A stretch of 64,000 nt of DNA, from the NCBI GenBank assembly GCA_027605045.1, contig JAQFWX010000017.1:434001-498000 (forward strand), in the 5' to 3' direction. Each line of letters starts with the position of its first letter. Within the stretch, counting starts at the first letter, position 1. Below the pieces are notes generated by a model. The model worked only from the letters and a program-made list of their open reading frames with translations, was not told the origin of the DNA and did no database searches. The position numbers and the translations under genes are program-made. This document shows, one piece after another, positions 1 through 11,326 of this stretch. The DNA comes from Phallus indusiatus (Eukaryota > Basidiomycota > Agaricomycetes > Phallales > Phallaceae).

Positions 1-683
1 ACAACGAAGCAGAAGAGGAAAGTGATGATTGCCCAGACCATGTAGTAGAGTCCGATGGCGTTGTTGGTTTGAGGGGAGGACGCCGCCGTTGTACCGGATG
101 TGATACCCGCGCCTGGGAATAAAATGATGGCATAGGAAAAGTAGAAGGCCGCATACATTGTGAAAACTAAACAATGCAAATCATCAGAGATATAAACACG
201 GGTAATTGGTATCTGAGGATCACTTACTTGTGGAGCCGAAGACGTTACCTCTAGGGAACTCCCACATGCCGGCTAAAAATTGAACTAGACCGCCTACAAA
301 AAGACCAACGGCGATCATGACATTCGCTACTTGAACTCCACGAGTGTGGACTAAGTAGAAGGACCACAAAAATGTTGAATAAGCGAAAGAATAAAGACCC
401 TTAGGCGAAAAAAAGAAAACAGTCAGCGCCGGAGCACAAAGTTTGAGTTCGATGAAATAACTTACATAGGGCCAGGGTTCGCAATTCTCGTGAAATAACG
501 TTGATACGAAACGGGGTCGTCGGAGTGTGGACCAAAACCGTTAGCGGGAAGCATGGTACGATGGTATCCGGAGTTATTGCCATAATTGCCTCCAAATCCT
601 TTCTCATGGTAACCGCCACCATATCCACCTCCGTTATTGTTGTAAGCGCCACCTACTGGGGCACCTGCTGTCGTTGCGGCCAT
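1..683 (-). CDS. Acetate permease-like protein (GPR1/FUN34/YaaH family), 3' part outside window
   Basis: This family comprises six-helix plasma-membrane proteins linked to acetate/ammonium export or uptake. Exon 1 (683 down to about 470) encodes a Gly/Asn-rich cytosolic N-terminus ending in the family motif NPGP. The next exon (about 394-233) gives GLYSFAYSTFLWSFY and then GMWEFPRGNVFGST, the characteristic second motif. A third exon from about 173 to the edge gives YAAFYFSYAIILFPG and more hydrophobic helix. Donors GTAAGT at about 469 and 232 are good. Oddity: joining exon 1 to exon 2 at the obvious GTAAGT/CCTAAG borders leaves the frame one base short, so either the splice border is unusual or a base is missing. 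The C-terminus lies off the left edge. Family call is firm; the exact first junction is not. Confidence 0.85.
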
Positions 684-777
684 TATAATAGTTTAGACGA
701 TTTAGATGAGAGGGAACTTAAAAGTCCTGATGAATATGGGAGGACAGTTGAGAGAGAAAGGGTATGAACGTGGAGGG

Positions 778-784
778 ATTTATA
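778..784 (-). promoter_or_regulatory. TATA box of acetate permease-like gene
   Basis: TATAAAT on the minus strand, about 95 bp upstream of the predicted ATG at 683, a usual spacing for a fungal TATA element. Inferred from position only. Confidence 0.45.
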
Positions 785-2463
785 CGATTCGCGAGGAGGT
801 AGACGGAAACATAGTTACTTCGATGTGACGTGCAGATGTAAGCAAGGCGTAAGAAAGTGGATTATGATGCTTGGAGAAGACGAAACGTCATTGGCCATAC
901 ACCTTTGCGAGGCCGGTGAATCGTGAACGGGTTAGAGTTAGCCCGAAGATGTTAGAAAATAGAAGAAATGAACGCGAAAACCACCATTCCAGAAATCGTC
1001 ATGACCCACGTCAAATGTGACCACAACTCACAATGTTTTGATGGTTTTGAATACTTGCGTATTTAGAAATGAACAATGCGAACAACAATCCAGAAGGCTC
1101 CCAGATAAACAACCGTGCATGATGAACATGATCTGTTCTCGTTCAAGTTAGCAACTCCGTTCATCGAAGTCCGAAGTGACGTACCCCTCTTGTCGTTGGA
1201 GCCCAAGTCTGGCGCTACAGCTTCATGCACCAGCCAGAAACTTCCGGCTTACAATCCGACGAATCCTCCATCTTAAACTACTCTTCAAAACACGAGGCAA
1301 TCTTAGATTACCTCTCCTATTCGTCGTTCCTACCGAAGTTCGGGGATGTATAAGGATTGAGAGTGGAAGGAGCTTGACAAAGAACGTGGCGACCAATCCA
1401 ATCAACAGATTTTAACTCAAGCAATAACGTTTTACCAGCCCTTCTAATTGGGTCAATTGGGTCTCTTTTCGTCGCGTTTCAACACAGCGTTCGCCTCAAC
1501 ATTGAACCTCCGTCGCCTCTGGTCAGTGTCGTCCGTGGCTGTTGGTGCAACGTTTCAGGGTCATGAATCCAGATTTATTCATCCCCTCTCCTGCATGAAC
1601 AAGATAAGTACCATGACACGACCAAAAAGAATGAAAAAAATGGCATCCTATCGTCTTTGACCGTGTTGCTCATGGGTATTACTATCGATACAGTTTGGAT
1701 ACAGTTGGCAGTTTGCTGACATAATTATCACGTGACCGGGTATCAAGCGTGCATACGTCACGCGGTCTAGCCCCTAGAATGGGCTAGACTCAAGCTTGAA
1801 TTCTGATTTGCCTGGGCAAAGTGCCAACAGGGTACTGAAGCTATCGTCTCCTCGGGTGTTAAATCAGAGATTGCTCCAGAATGCTTTGGTATGGTGAAGC
1901 ACGATATGACGGCCAAGGCGCCAAGTTCCGGTGAGGATAGCACCACAGCAGGAAGATCTATTGTGCCGATTCCACTCGAAAGAGTCATTTCTAAACTTCA
2001 GGTCTCGGCCTGTTTGTAAACTTGCTATTCGAGGTTGGAGTTCCGATAATCAATAATAATCGATCAATAATCCAACGACTTTTCTATTTGTCAGCTTTAT
2101 TGCAAATCAACATCAACGGTTTAAACGCAATGAGCGAGGTCTATGAAAGGAGCCTTTTGGCACATTTCTTGAAAGGCATATTCTGTGTATTTATACACCC
2201 ATAAAATCAATGATTCAAAGTCGTACATAGGTGGTAGCAATCTGAGATAAGCAACGATGAACTGAGGGTTGAGGTTAGTCACCGTTACGGGTGTGAATGA
2301 AAATGTGAATCCCAAATATAAATCATCGACATAGGGTGATGTGGTGTTAAAATTAAAATATTAGCATATTTACTGTCACACGTAGTGTATATAAAGAGGC
2401 AGTAGACACGTCACTAACAACAACTAGGAGTAATATATGTATATTACGACGAGACGGAATGCA
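785..2463. other. Intergenic, no convincing gene
   Basis: Only short open frames without introns, domains or low-complexity coding bias. A TATA-like GTATATAAAGAGG sits at about 2386-2398, just before the hairpin repeat pair, and the stretch 2374-2640 begins TGTCAC and ends GTCACA like a solo LTR. I found no target duplication, so I did not call an LTR. Confidence 0.4.
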
Positions 2464-2491
2464 CTAAGAGGTTCAAGGCGAAGCCTTGAAC
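2464..2491. repeat. Hairpin repeat, copy 1
   Basis: Contains the inverted pair GTTCAAGGC / GCCTTGAAC around a GAA loop, preceded by CTAAGAG. The 28-nt core is repeated almost exactly 69 bp downstream. Confidence 0.6.
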
Positions 2492-2532
2492 GTCAGAAAT
2501 ATACAAATGAATAAATAAGGAAAATAGCGCAC

Positions 2533-2566
2533 CTAAGAGGTTCAAGGCGAAGCCTTGAACTCTTAG
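2533..2566. repeat. Hairpin repeat, copy 2
   Basis: Same core as copy 1, with a longer stem: CTAAGAG on the left pairs with TCTTAG on the right outside the GTTCAAGGC/GCCTTGAAC stem, giving about 15 bp of stem with one bulge and a GAA loop. Confidence 0.6.
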
Positions 2567-3662
2567 CGAGCGCGTGACTAAGCTAAAAACTATCTACGCA
2601 AGCGCCCACACTTAGTGTCGCTGACTCTACGTTCGACAGTCACACGATATTGACACCCCTTTCGTTCTTACCTTTATTCCATCTCCATGGTCCCACAGTG
2701 AGATCGTTTTTTCCCCCACAAAACCCTTCACAAACACTCGCATACAGTCGCCCTAGCATCCCAGGAAACCTTTATCGTGTCGGCATTCAGCATCTCTCGC
2801 ATGCGGCTCACGCGATTGCTCCGCGCTAACTCCTCTGAAACTTTGTGAAGTCCGTTTACTTTCCTTTCGGTCTTGATTGAGATTCATTGATCCCATCCCC
2901 GACAGTTTTACCCGGGCGATCTGATCTTAGTGAACCTATCGCTATTTTATGCAGCAGATGCTGGCTGGGATGCAGATAACATGAACATCATTCTCGGTGG
3001 TCCTCATTATTTTCGTCTTCAAACAAGGATCAACGAGAACCGACGAGAACCAGGGCCAAGATATAACCAGGACCAATGAGCTACGAACTGAAACGGGTCC
3101 TCTTATATATCCCATATGTCCACTCAAAGTCATAACCAATCCCATTGGAATATATGCGACAGCATACAATGTAAGAAAGGATTTGACAGAAGCACTAGTA
3201 CCGGATGGCTGGGCCGCTGGGGTGACCACAGAGCAAAAACACACCGCCGTATTATTAAGTACCTCGGGAGGAGAGGCTTTGCATGACACCAGAAAAGTCT
3301 TTATACAACGCAATCATTTCCCACCAGCGGCTTATACGCTTGATTACAATGCTCGGATGACGTATATTAAACCTCAGGAGAAGATTCCGACAACGACGAC
3401 AACAAAGACATTAAATTCAAGTTGAGACCGAAATAGTTTGGGTATTTCGCGGGTGCGCGAGGGTGTTTATGATTCCCAAATGATTTTATGGGGACGGTTA
3501 AGAACATTGACAAGTTTGTATTTTATGATAACGAATTACGCATACATTTTATATCGAAAGAATTAGAGCCTGCGTATAAGTTACGCAGTAGAAATCAGAC
3601 AGAATATGAAAGAAAGTGAAGCGGAAGAAGATTAGTGAGGGTGAATGGTTATGGTTCCATAT
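2567..3662. other. Intergenic, no supported gene
   Basis: One open frame (about 2970-3425, plus) exists but has no in-frame ATG followed by an open frame and no recognisable motif. Nothing else seen. Confidence 0.35.
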
Positions 3663-4927
3663 TCAAGAAGATCCAGCAATTCCTCCAGTAGCACCAGTGT
3701 TGGCAATACGTGAGCTAGCATCATCTTGGGTAGTGCATGCAATGCTCGTTCCAGCCTTGTTGACAAGTGGAAGAGCGAAACATTGTGTTCCACCAGCACA
3801 CATGGTTATGGCGAATTTACCACCGACGCACTGCGAGTTCAATAAATTAGCGTGATAAGGAATTGAATGGAATAAGCGACGTACTTGAGCGAATCCACCG
3901 TTGATGCAGGCTTGTTGACCTTCGGTGCAAGTAGAATCTGCGGTGAGACCGGCGAATTGAGCGCTACACCAAGTTATGAGCAAAAGACATTTATCAATAG
4001 ACTCAACATGACGTACTTTTGTTGCTGAGCTTTTTGACCGTTAGACATTTGGAATCTGGCATTGCTCGAGGGGTTGGGAGTAGCAAGAGGTGCCGCTGGG
4101 GTGGAAACAGGAGCCATAGTAGCCATGCTGTTGGACGAGACAGATGTGCTAGTTGACGAAGATGGAGCCGAGTTGTTAGCAGAACCAAAGCCATCTTGTT
4201 GAGGTGCAGGGAAAGTAGTATCTCCTGCGTCATCGGAAGAATTGGACGACATCGTAGAATTGGATGCCGCGGTGGATGAACTGCAACCATCAGACTTGAG
4301 CGAAAGTTGAAAAGAATGAATAACTTACTTGGAAGACGGTTTAGGTGCAGATGAGTTTGCTGGTGTTCCAGGGTTAGATACCAAAGTAGACAACTGAACA
4401 CCGTCGGGAATAGGTCCTTGATCGTGTGCAGGACAGGAACCAAGTGGATTTACAGGAGCAGAAAGACCGAATGGTATCGTGCCAGGGCCGCCAAGAGCTT
4501 GACCATTCGCGAATTGTTGTTCGTTCGCGCCTTGGAATTGGCATTGGTACAAGCCATTCAACTCGGGATTCTGAGGTGCGCGCTGGCAATAATTGACACC
4601 GACAGAGTTCGGAGTGTTTCTTGGTTGCTGAACAAATATTTTGGCAGCGGTTATCATCGCTTGATCGTTCCCTAGACTCTTCGCGACGTTGACCATGATG
4701 TCACTCGAGTCTTGTTGGGCACATGGATCTGCGGCAGCGAGAAGTGCACTAGAAGCATTGACGGCAATAGCGTTGCATTGTGGACCTCCATTTGCGGCAT
4801 CGCAAGCGTTTTCCCAAGGCTGAACGCTATCGATAATGGATTGAGCAATTCGCTTGTTAATCAAAGGGACTGCGGAAGCCGAAGCAGCTATGACAGCGAG
4901 AGAAACAAAGACGTTTGAGATTTGCAT
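3663..4927 (-). CDS. Secreted protein with CBM19-like cysteine-containing C-terminus
   Basis: Four exons (4927-4329, 4280-4017, 3963-3885, 3830-3663) close to 369 aa with phases agreeing at every GT-AG border. Residues 1-19 are a classical signal peptide (MQISNVFVSLAVIAASASA). The middle is a cysteine-bearing domain rich in Asn/Gln and then a long Ser/Thr/Pro linker, likely O-glycosylated. The C-terminus reads AQFAGLTADSTCTEGQQACI, then CVGGKFAITMC and CFALPLVNKAGTSIAC. This layout is widespread in Agaricomycetes and resembles carbohydrate-binding module family 19, suggesting binding to chitin or cell wall outside the cell; binding itself is inferred. A TATA box lies about 130 bp upstream. 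No catalytic domain is visible, so it is probably not an enzyme. Confidence 0.85.
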
Positions 4928-5054
4928 CGTTTGCGAGTGAAAAAAAGTTTGTTGTTGAAGTTTGGAGTGTTTGACTGTGCTTGTTAGTTACGAGAAGGGG
5001 TAGTGAGTGTGTGAAGTTCTTTGGTTTGTTGAAAGCTTAGAGGAATCGTTAGGC

Positions 5055-5062
5055 CTTATATA
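5055..5062 (-). promoter_or_regulatory. TATA box of CBM19-like gene
   Basis: TATATAAG on the minus strand, 128 bp or slightly more upstream of the ATG at 4927. Positional inference. Confidence 0.45.
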
Positions 5063-5726
5063 CATTTCGTCAAACATTGTCCGTAAAGAAGGACGAGAAC
5101 AGAAACAGTCGGACAGACGAAAAATCGAGCGAGTCCATGGCCCAAACATGGTTTCAGTCCAAGTTTTTTCTCAGCGCCAAACCCCTGCCGCGTGTTGGTC
5201 TCTTCGGCGCGTTTTCATCTGGTCCACGTATAGTACCTCTGTAACAAGCCTGAATCTTCTCGCCGCCGTCGCTCATTGATGACTTTCGGTCTATTGTCAA
5301 AAACCATTTTCTTTTCTTGCGACTTGGCAAAGCGGAATCATAACGTCTGCTTATTCCTTAAGTAACATGATGTGCTAGCTAGTAACCACGGCCCACTCCA
5401 TCATACTCCGGTGTGTATTTTACATCAATGGTTTGAACAATATTGCGTGCAAGAGAAAAACATTCATTCAAATCTGGAAACAATTCTAATTGTAAGTTGT
5501 TCCGTCTCTAAGATTTGTCTGTCTTGATTTCAACGAAGTCGCACAGCTTGGGTGTTGAATTCGTTCGCGTAGAGCTGCATACGGACTCTTATACTGATGG
5601 GCTGAACTCCGGAAAAGGATAACCATGGGCATGTGAGATTATTCCGATCTTTCCGCGGCATCTTAGAAAACAAAAGAATCCCAGATATGCGGTCGAGACG
5701 GGTATGTGGAGCGTTGACCGTTACAT
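5063..5726. other. Intergenic between divergent CBM19-like and P450 genes
   Basis: Shared upstream region of two divergently transcribed genes. No coding signal seen. Confidence 0.35.
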
Positions 5727-7866
5727 ATGTATCCTTGTGTACGTCACCCATTTGTTTCCCCTCTCTTATTGACTCTTTTCATGTCCTTAACTCTTGCGCT
5801 CTCTTTAGTTGTCCTGCTAGCTGTACCCTGGCTTTATAGGGCATTTCGACCCCATCCGCGCGGATTTCCAGGTCCGCCCCGGCTTCCGTTGCTCGGTAAT
5901 GCTCATCAGCTGCCCAAGACTGAGATGTGGCTCGAGTTCTCTCGCTGGCAAAAGCAGTATGGTATGTATGAGAGAAAATTGTTGTGTTCTATTATTTATT
6001 TTTTCAAAAGGTGGAGAGGCTATCCAGTTTAATGTTCTCTCGGCACCAGCGATTGTCATTCATTCGAGAGAATTGATTAAAGAACTGTTGGAAAAACGAG
6101 CACACATTTACTCAGATAGATCTAAGCTTGTCAGTAATATCCCTCGTGTCAATGTTATTAGAGCGCGGCTAATTGATATTATCGAAGACCATGGCTGGTG
6201 AATTGTTAGTTTTCAAAACATAGTTATCCCAGTTATGAATGTCTTACCTTTTACAGGGCAGGCATGGATCGCACATTCTCAATGCAAGATTATAATGATC
6301 GTCGCTGGAGGACACAAAGACGACTAGTGGCCCCAGAATTTGCTCCTAGCAAACTTTCTTCTTATTTTGAATTACAGCAAGGACAAGCTAAGATATTGGT
6401 AAATAATCTTCTGGCTCACCCAGATGAATTGGAACTGCAGCTCAAAGTGTACGTACCTCTCATTCGATGCATTCACAGCCACACTCAAGATTTAATACCG
6501 ACATAAACAGGCAAATTGGCGTTATCATTATTAGAGTGCTCTATGGATATCATGCACGATCACAGGATGACCCTTTTTTGAAAGCTCCTTTAGAACACCT
6601 TGAGTACTTCGGTGAAGGCACTCTCCCTGGTGCTTTTTTAGTTGACACATTTCCTCAATGTGCGTAGCATCATCTCCATTGATTTTTCAAGCTTGCTTAT
6701 TTCCATTCATCAATAGTAAAATACATTCCAACGTGGTTTCCTGGTGCAGGATTCCATAAAAAGGCCAAAGTTTGGAGGGAAGCTATGAATAAGGCATGTT
6801 GGAGACCTTACAGATGGAACAAAGAGAATTTGGTACTTATTATACGTTCATCTCGGTTTAATCACCTCAATTAAAGTGCTTCAGGAAACGGGAAAAACAC
6901 TACAGCCAAACCTATTCAGTCCGTACTTGCGCGACGGACAATTTTCTGAGGACGATGAGGCAGAACTTGTATGGGCTGCGTATTCTGTGTTGGCGGGTGG
7001 CCTTGACACAGTAAATTTCACTTAACATCCCTATATTCGCGCGATCTAATTTTTTGTTGCAGAATATTTGCGCTGCTATGGCGTTTTACCTAGCAATGGT
7101 CATGCATCCCGATGTCCAGCATCGCGCTCAAGCTGAAATCGATTCTGTCGTTGGAAAAGATAGATTGCCCACAATTGAGGACAAAGAAGAATTGCCATAT
7201 ATCCGGAGTATTGTCGCGGAGATTTTCCGTTGGCATACACCGGGACCATTAGGTGTGTTCTTTTATAATTACTATTATAGCCGGCGTAGAGTTATGTAAT
7301 GCTCGGGCTCTTCAAAGGCTTTCCTCGTTCCACAGCAGAAGACGATGAATATAATGGCATATACATACAAAAGGGGACAACGATCTTCATCGGTGTTTGG
7401 TACATTGTCACAGGTTCATTCAACATAGACGTACTGAGTCTATTACTCGTAGGCACATGTTAAACGACCCCGAGCTGTATCCTGAACCGGAAAAATTCAA
7501 TCCCGAAAGATATAAAAATTCAGACGAGGAAATGAAGAAAGTCATGGATCTTAACTTTGGTTTTGGTCGTCGTGCTTGCGTCGGTCAAAACTTCGCTATG
7601 GGCACGCTCTACTCCATTATTTTGACTACGCTTGCGACATGTGACGTTGTACCTGCGCTCGATGAAAATGGGAAGGAAATTCCAGTCGAACATGGATACA
7701 CATCTACTATAATTAGGTATGCAATTTCGCACCAATTTCCCGATTATCTGACGTATCAGCTGCTAGTTTCCCAAAGGCTTTTAAGATGCGACTTCGGCCC
7801 AGGTCAGAAAAGGCAATGAAGTTATTACAAGAGGCTGTCATTGCCTTAGAACGTCCAGAAATTTGA
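5727..7866 (+). CDS. Cytochrome P450 monooxygenase
   Basis: Haem-thiolate mono-oxygenase, membrane-anchored in the endoplasmic reticulum. Ten exons (5727-5961, 6011-6197, 6257-6448, 6511-6659, 6717-6832, 6885-7010, 7063-7252, 7318-7399, 7453-7716, 7767-7866) close to 546 aa. Seen in order: N-terminal hydrophobic anchor; proline hinge FPGPPRLPLLGN; C-helix WRTQRRL; I-helix AGGLDT; K-helix EIFRWHTPGPLG (ExxR present); WHMLNDPELYPEPEKFNPERY; haem loop FGFGRRACVG with the cysteine ligand; C-terminal SFPKAFKMRLRPRSEKA. All signature residues are intact, so the gene looks functional. An in-frame ATG at 5781 would give a more typical 528-aa start and is an equally good choice. Substrate is unknown. 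No biosynthetic cluster surrounds it. Confidence 0.93.
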
Positions 7867-8682
7867 CAGGGATGTGTTGGCATCTGTGATGCGATTGTGT
7901 GCTCAGGATCAGGTTATTTTTCTCCAGGCTTTGTGTAGGAGGAAGAATCACAAGTTCGGCTTCTCTGTCAATGCATGTGTCGACAATGGACATTTGCGGG
8001 GTTTCAGTACCTTTACACCTTCTCTTCCGGTTTGTCATTTCTTAGCTTTCTCAATGATTTTTTTGTCAAGATGTATTTAACGACTATGATAAATCGGAGA
8101 TCTTTTTCCAGTTTGCTTGCGAGTGCATTATTGATCTATTTTCACAATTGTGACAGTTCCTGATGACTATTGATATCATCACCTAGAAGAGTCAGAATGA
8201 TTGCACATATGCATCAGTGATCTGGGTTTCGGCTCTAAAGCACATCCCATCAAGTTTCAAGATGGAGGATGTGCTCAGAGCCGACATTCAGATCACTGAT
8301 TGGCATGTCTACAAATTCCGGATCATGGGTGTCATTTTGGCGGAAGAGTACAGCGTGAAAACAAACATTGAAGCTCAGGACTGGAGCTGAAGATAACCAC
8401 AAGCTCAACACTGAAATTCCCACCATCACCCTCACCCCTTTCGTTTCAGATTCAACAATCTTCGTTTGCTTTTCCGTTTTGACGACATGATACGTCCAAG
8501 AAATCCGACATACGAAGGTAAGAAGATGATGGGAATATGATGTCTAAATGACAGTGCTTCCTGCTTCCGTTTTCAGAGCATTTAAATGTGAAGTTAATAA
8601 CATATTTCCGGCGTAGATAATACTTCTCTGGTTCACGAAAGCTACCAATATTTCATTCCCAAAGATACAGGCAACTTTCATA
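7867..8682. other. Intergenic with one foldback repeat
   Basis: Apart from the foldback repeat at 8211-8304, no coding or RNA signal was seen. Confidence 0.35.
8211..8304. repeat. Foldback (MITE-like) repeat, copy 1
   Basis: The two ends are inverted copies: ATCAGTGATCTG at the left and CAGATCACTGAT at the right. The inverted match continues inward (GGCTCTAAAGCACATCC against GGATGTGCTCAGAGCC). The same terminal motif recurs at 60986-61004 and at both ends of 61304-61400. Each occurrence lies upstream of a DUF6533-like gene. Confidence 0.6.
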
Positions 8683-10863
8683 ATGAACATCACAAGTAAT
8701 AACTCGACCACCCAGGTCATGCAGGATCAGATAATTCAAGAAGCTTTTGAGAAGTGCGTGGGCTCATTTTTTTATTCTATACAGTCATGGAACTATCATA
8801 AAATTCCAGTTATGTCTACACCTTGACCCTCATGAGTGGATTAGGCGAGTAAAATATAAATTGAGTAAACACAACGTTGAACTGCAAAAAAACCGCCACC
8901 AGCACTTTTGTTTTACACTAATCTGTTGGCTCTGATCCAGGAAATCCAATATATCTGGCTCAAGAAATTCAGTTTACCGAGTTTATTTTATGTTCTCACA
9001 AGATACTGCTGGTTATTATCTCAGGGGCTTAACTTTTCACTCAATTTTGTACCAGTTAGGTTTTGTGTTGTTAGTCGTAGCGCGGCACTGATGATCTCCT
9101 GCAGTTCGAAAACCTAAGGTATTTCTTCTTTTCTCCAGAAACCCATTAAAGACTAAAGTTTGAAAGCATTTGTAATGATATCGCCAATGCAGGAGATTCG
9201 GTTTCTTTTCTGACACATATTGGTGCTCAAGGTTAGTCCATTTGTGGCATCTGTATGCATATTATTATCACGAGCATTCGCGTATTTGTACATATATCCT
9301 CATTCTAGGCCTTTTGATTGCTCGAGCATATTCGCTTTGTCAAGGAAACAGAATTTTGGCAGGGCTTTTGGCTTTGGGGTTTTTCTCAGGAAATATTCTA
9401 TATCTTTTCGGTGAGTGAGGAAGTATAAGTCTTCGAGCTGCTTAGGAACAAGATAGCTTACTCTTTTTAAATCAGATATAATAGCGTTCAGCGGGTGTCA
9501 ACCAAAGTCAATTATTTAAACCTGAACCTTAGTTCTCTTCTCATTTTTTTTATCTCTAGCCAGCTTCCTCGTATGTTACATAACGCTTCGAAGGACAAGC
9601 TTGATAACTGAATCCTTCGAAATATGCATTTCAGAAGAAGAAGGTTTAATCGTTCTTGTTACAAACATAATCAACATTATTACTGAATGTATAATATTTG
9701 GGATATGCTGGTGGAAAGTCTGGGGGACTTGGAAACTAAAGCGGGAAACCGGAATTCAAAGTAGTAATGACCTTGTCTCAATTGATGGTTGTGCGAACAG
9801 GCTACACGGAGATTAGTCAGCGAAGGCTATATGCGCCATTCCTTATTGTTAGGTGATTCTGAGGTACTAAAAGGCTATACTTTCTATTTTTCACCTTTCG
9901 TCTCCCCTTCGTTTCACTTTTATTTAAAATTCACAGTTCTTATATTTTATCTTTCCAATCATCTTTAGTTCCATTTCCCTGGAACATATATTTACAAACT
10001 GTATATAAAAAAAACAAACCTTTTCGACTACAATAACAACAACTTTTATACCCTCATTATGATTTCCCTCTGAGCACACAACACTGGTTCCCTTTTGCTC
10101 TCTGACCACTCCTGTTGCGCGACCATCACAATACTCCTTAAACAAAGTAAGTTGAAATTACTTTACAAGAATTGCACCTGAAAACTCAATTATTCCTAGT
10201 CGTCACCAGGTTTTGGTAGGCGCATAACTCCTTCCCGCATGATGTTAATTAATTGGGCTCTCCAAGCTTTGTGATCGTCATTAGCATTACAAGCACCATA
10301 ATAAATGAAGTTGTAAGTCTAGATCTAGGGTGACGATTATGTTCTTACTCAATTATTTACCTCTCCTCTTAGATTACGGATGTAAGTGCAAACTACGGCA
10401 ATCCATATAATTTGGTTATGCTGTCCGCATGTGCTTTGTCACTCTGATTGTGAATCAATCAAGGGTCTTGCACTTGATATCGTGTTATCTTTTCAGTCAA
10501 CGTAAAGTAATTTTGTTAGGATTTCATACATACATTCTCACATCGCTATTCAGGCTGTCAAACATTTTAATTGCTGGGTTTACACTTGATCTCCGTCAAC
10601 GGAATGCCGAATCGATCGAAGTCAGCAACATACCTGTCGCAAATCCGCTACAATTTCGAAGCGTGCTACAACACATACATCAGTCGTTCATTGTGGAGAT
10701 GGCCGATAGTGACGACATTTCTTCAGAGGACGAAGCTCAATTTACAGGAGAGGATACTGATACTAGCGACGCTGGGCTTTCGGGATTGAAGTTCGGGCAT
10801 TTGGACGATTACGCCTGGCAGGCTCAGCAGGCTCAAGACGAATCTGTGGGTGCTTCTGCCTGA
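8683..10863 (+). pseudogene. DUF6533-like multi-pass membrane protein gene, split by an insertion (paralogue A)
   Basis: Recognised by its two paralogues at 23472-25205 and 58818-60535, which share exon order. Exon 1 (8683-8753) starts MNITSNNSTTQ. Exon 2 starts YVYTLTLMSG and ends at a GC donor. The next exon gives LIQEIQYIWLKKFSLPSLFY, the E-x-x-I-W and LF-x-RY pattern of DUF6533. Later come LLIARAYSLCQGNRILAG, then WWKVWGTWKLKRETGIQ, and near 10585 the tail FTLDLRQRNAESIEVSN with an acidic end. Coding stops at VSI (about 9783), where a 346-bp element is inserted. After it the frame resumes exactly with LLKQ and a GTAAGT donor. Expected product: an integral membrane protein of unknown role, found as large families in Agaricomycetes. 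The insertion adds a stop, so this copy is probably dead unless the insert is spliced out. Confidence 0.75.
9783..10128. mobile_element. 346-bp non-autonomous element (solo LTR or MITE) inside paralogue A
   Basis: Begins TGATGGT and ends ACCATCA (7-bp inverted ends, also TG...CA), flanked on both sides by CAAT (9779-9782 and 10129-10132). Subterminal GCGAACAGG is mirrored by CCTGTTGCGC at the other end. A TATA-like TGTATATAAAA lies inside. A related copy is at 29877-30158, sharing GCGAACAGGCTA near the left end and a CCCTCTGAGCACACAA block near the right end. Removing the element and one CAAT rejoins the reading frame of the host gene. TG...CA ends favour a solo LTR; the inverted ends favour a MITE. 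Confidence 0.75.
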
Positions 10864-11326
10864 TGCTCATGCGAGTTCATGTTATTTTAGTTGCTACATA
10901 AGCACGGTTCTAGGACAGACTGACTCGAAATATGTATAACTTGGGAACAAATATTGTGTACGGATCAAATAAAACATGGAAAACAACGGATACCGGAAAT
11001 AAGTGAATTCAAACTTGTCAGGCAGAATGAGTACAATACGTAGCCAATCTAAAAAGTAAGGATGAAGATGGGTATTATTATAATCGAGACAAAAGATACG
11101 ACACAGAAAGAAATACAAGACCAATCAGAATAAAAATACAGGAATAGGTTGTCGAATACAGGATATGAAATCGATACATGCGGTATACTAGATATAAATC
11201 AATAAAAGGGGTATAATAAGGTACGTGTATGTCTCGGAATCGGAGAGTGAAACGAAAAAGAAGAGTGAAGAAAAAAAAAAGAAAGAAAATAAAATGTGTT
11301 TAGACCGATAATTCGTCCACGCAGTC
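10864..11326. other. Convergent intergenic / 3' UTR region
   Basis: A/T-rich 3' flank between the end of paralogue A and the end of the RING-finger gene. No gene seen. Confidence 0.35.

Noticed and set aside
2374..2640. Possible solo LTR (TGTCAC...GTCACA with TATA box)
   Set aside because: No target duplication at either candidate end and no second copy in the window.
2970..3425. Open frame of about 142 codons, plus strand
   Set aside because: No ATG leads into it (the in-frame ATG at 2970 is followed by a stop), no motif and no supported upstream exon.
7400..7452. Apparent frameshift in the P450 near the PERF region
   Set aside because: A 53-nt GT-AG intron ending CGTAG restores GVWHMLNDPELYPEP in frame; the gene is intact.
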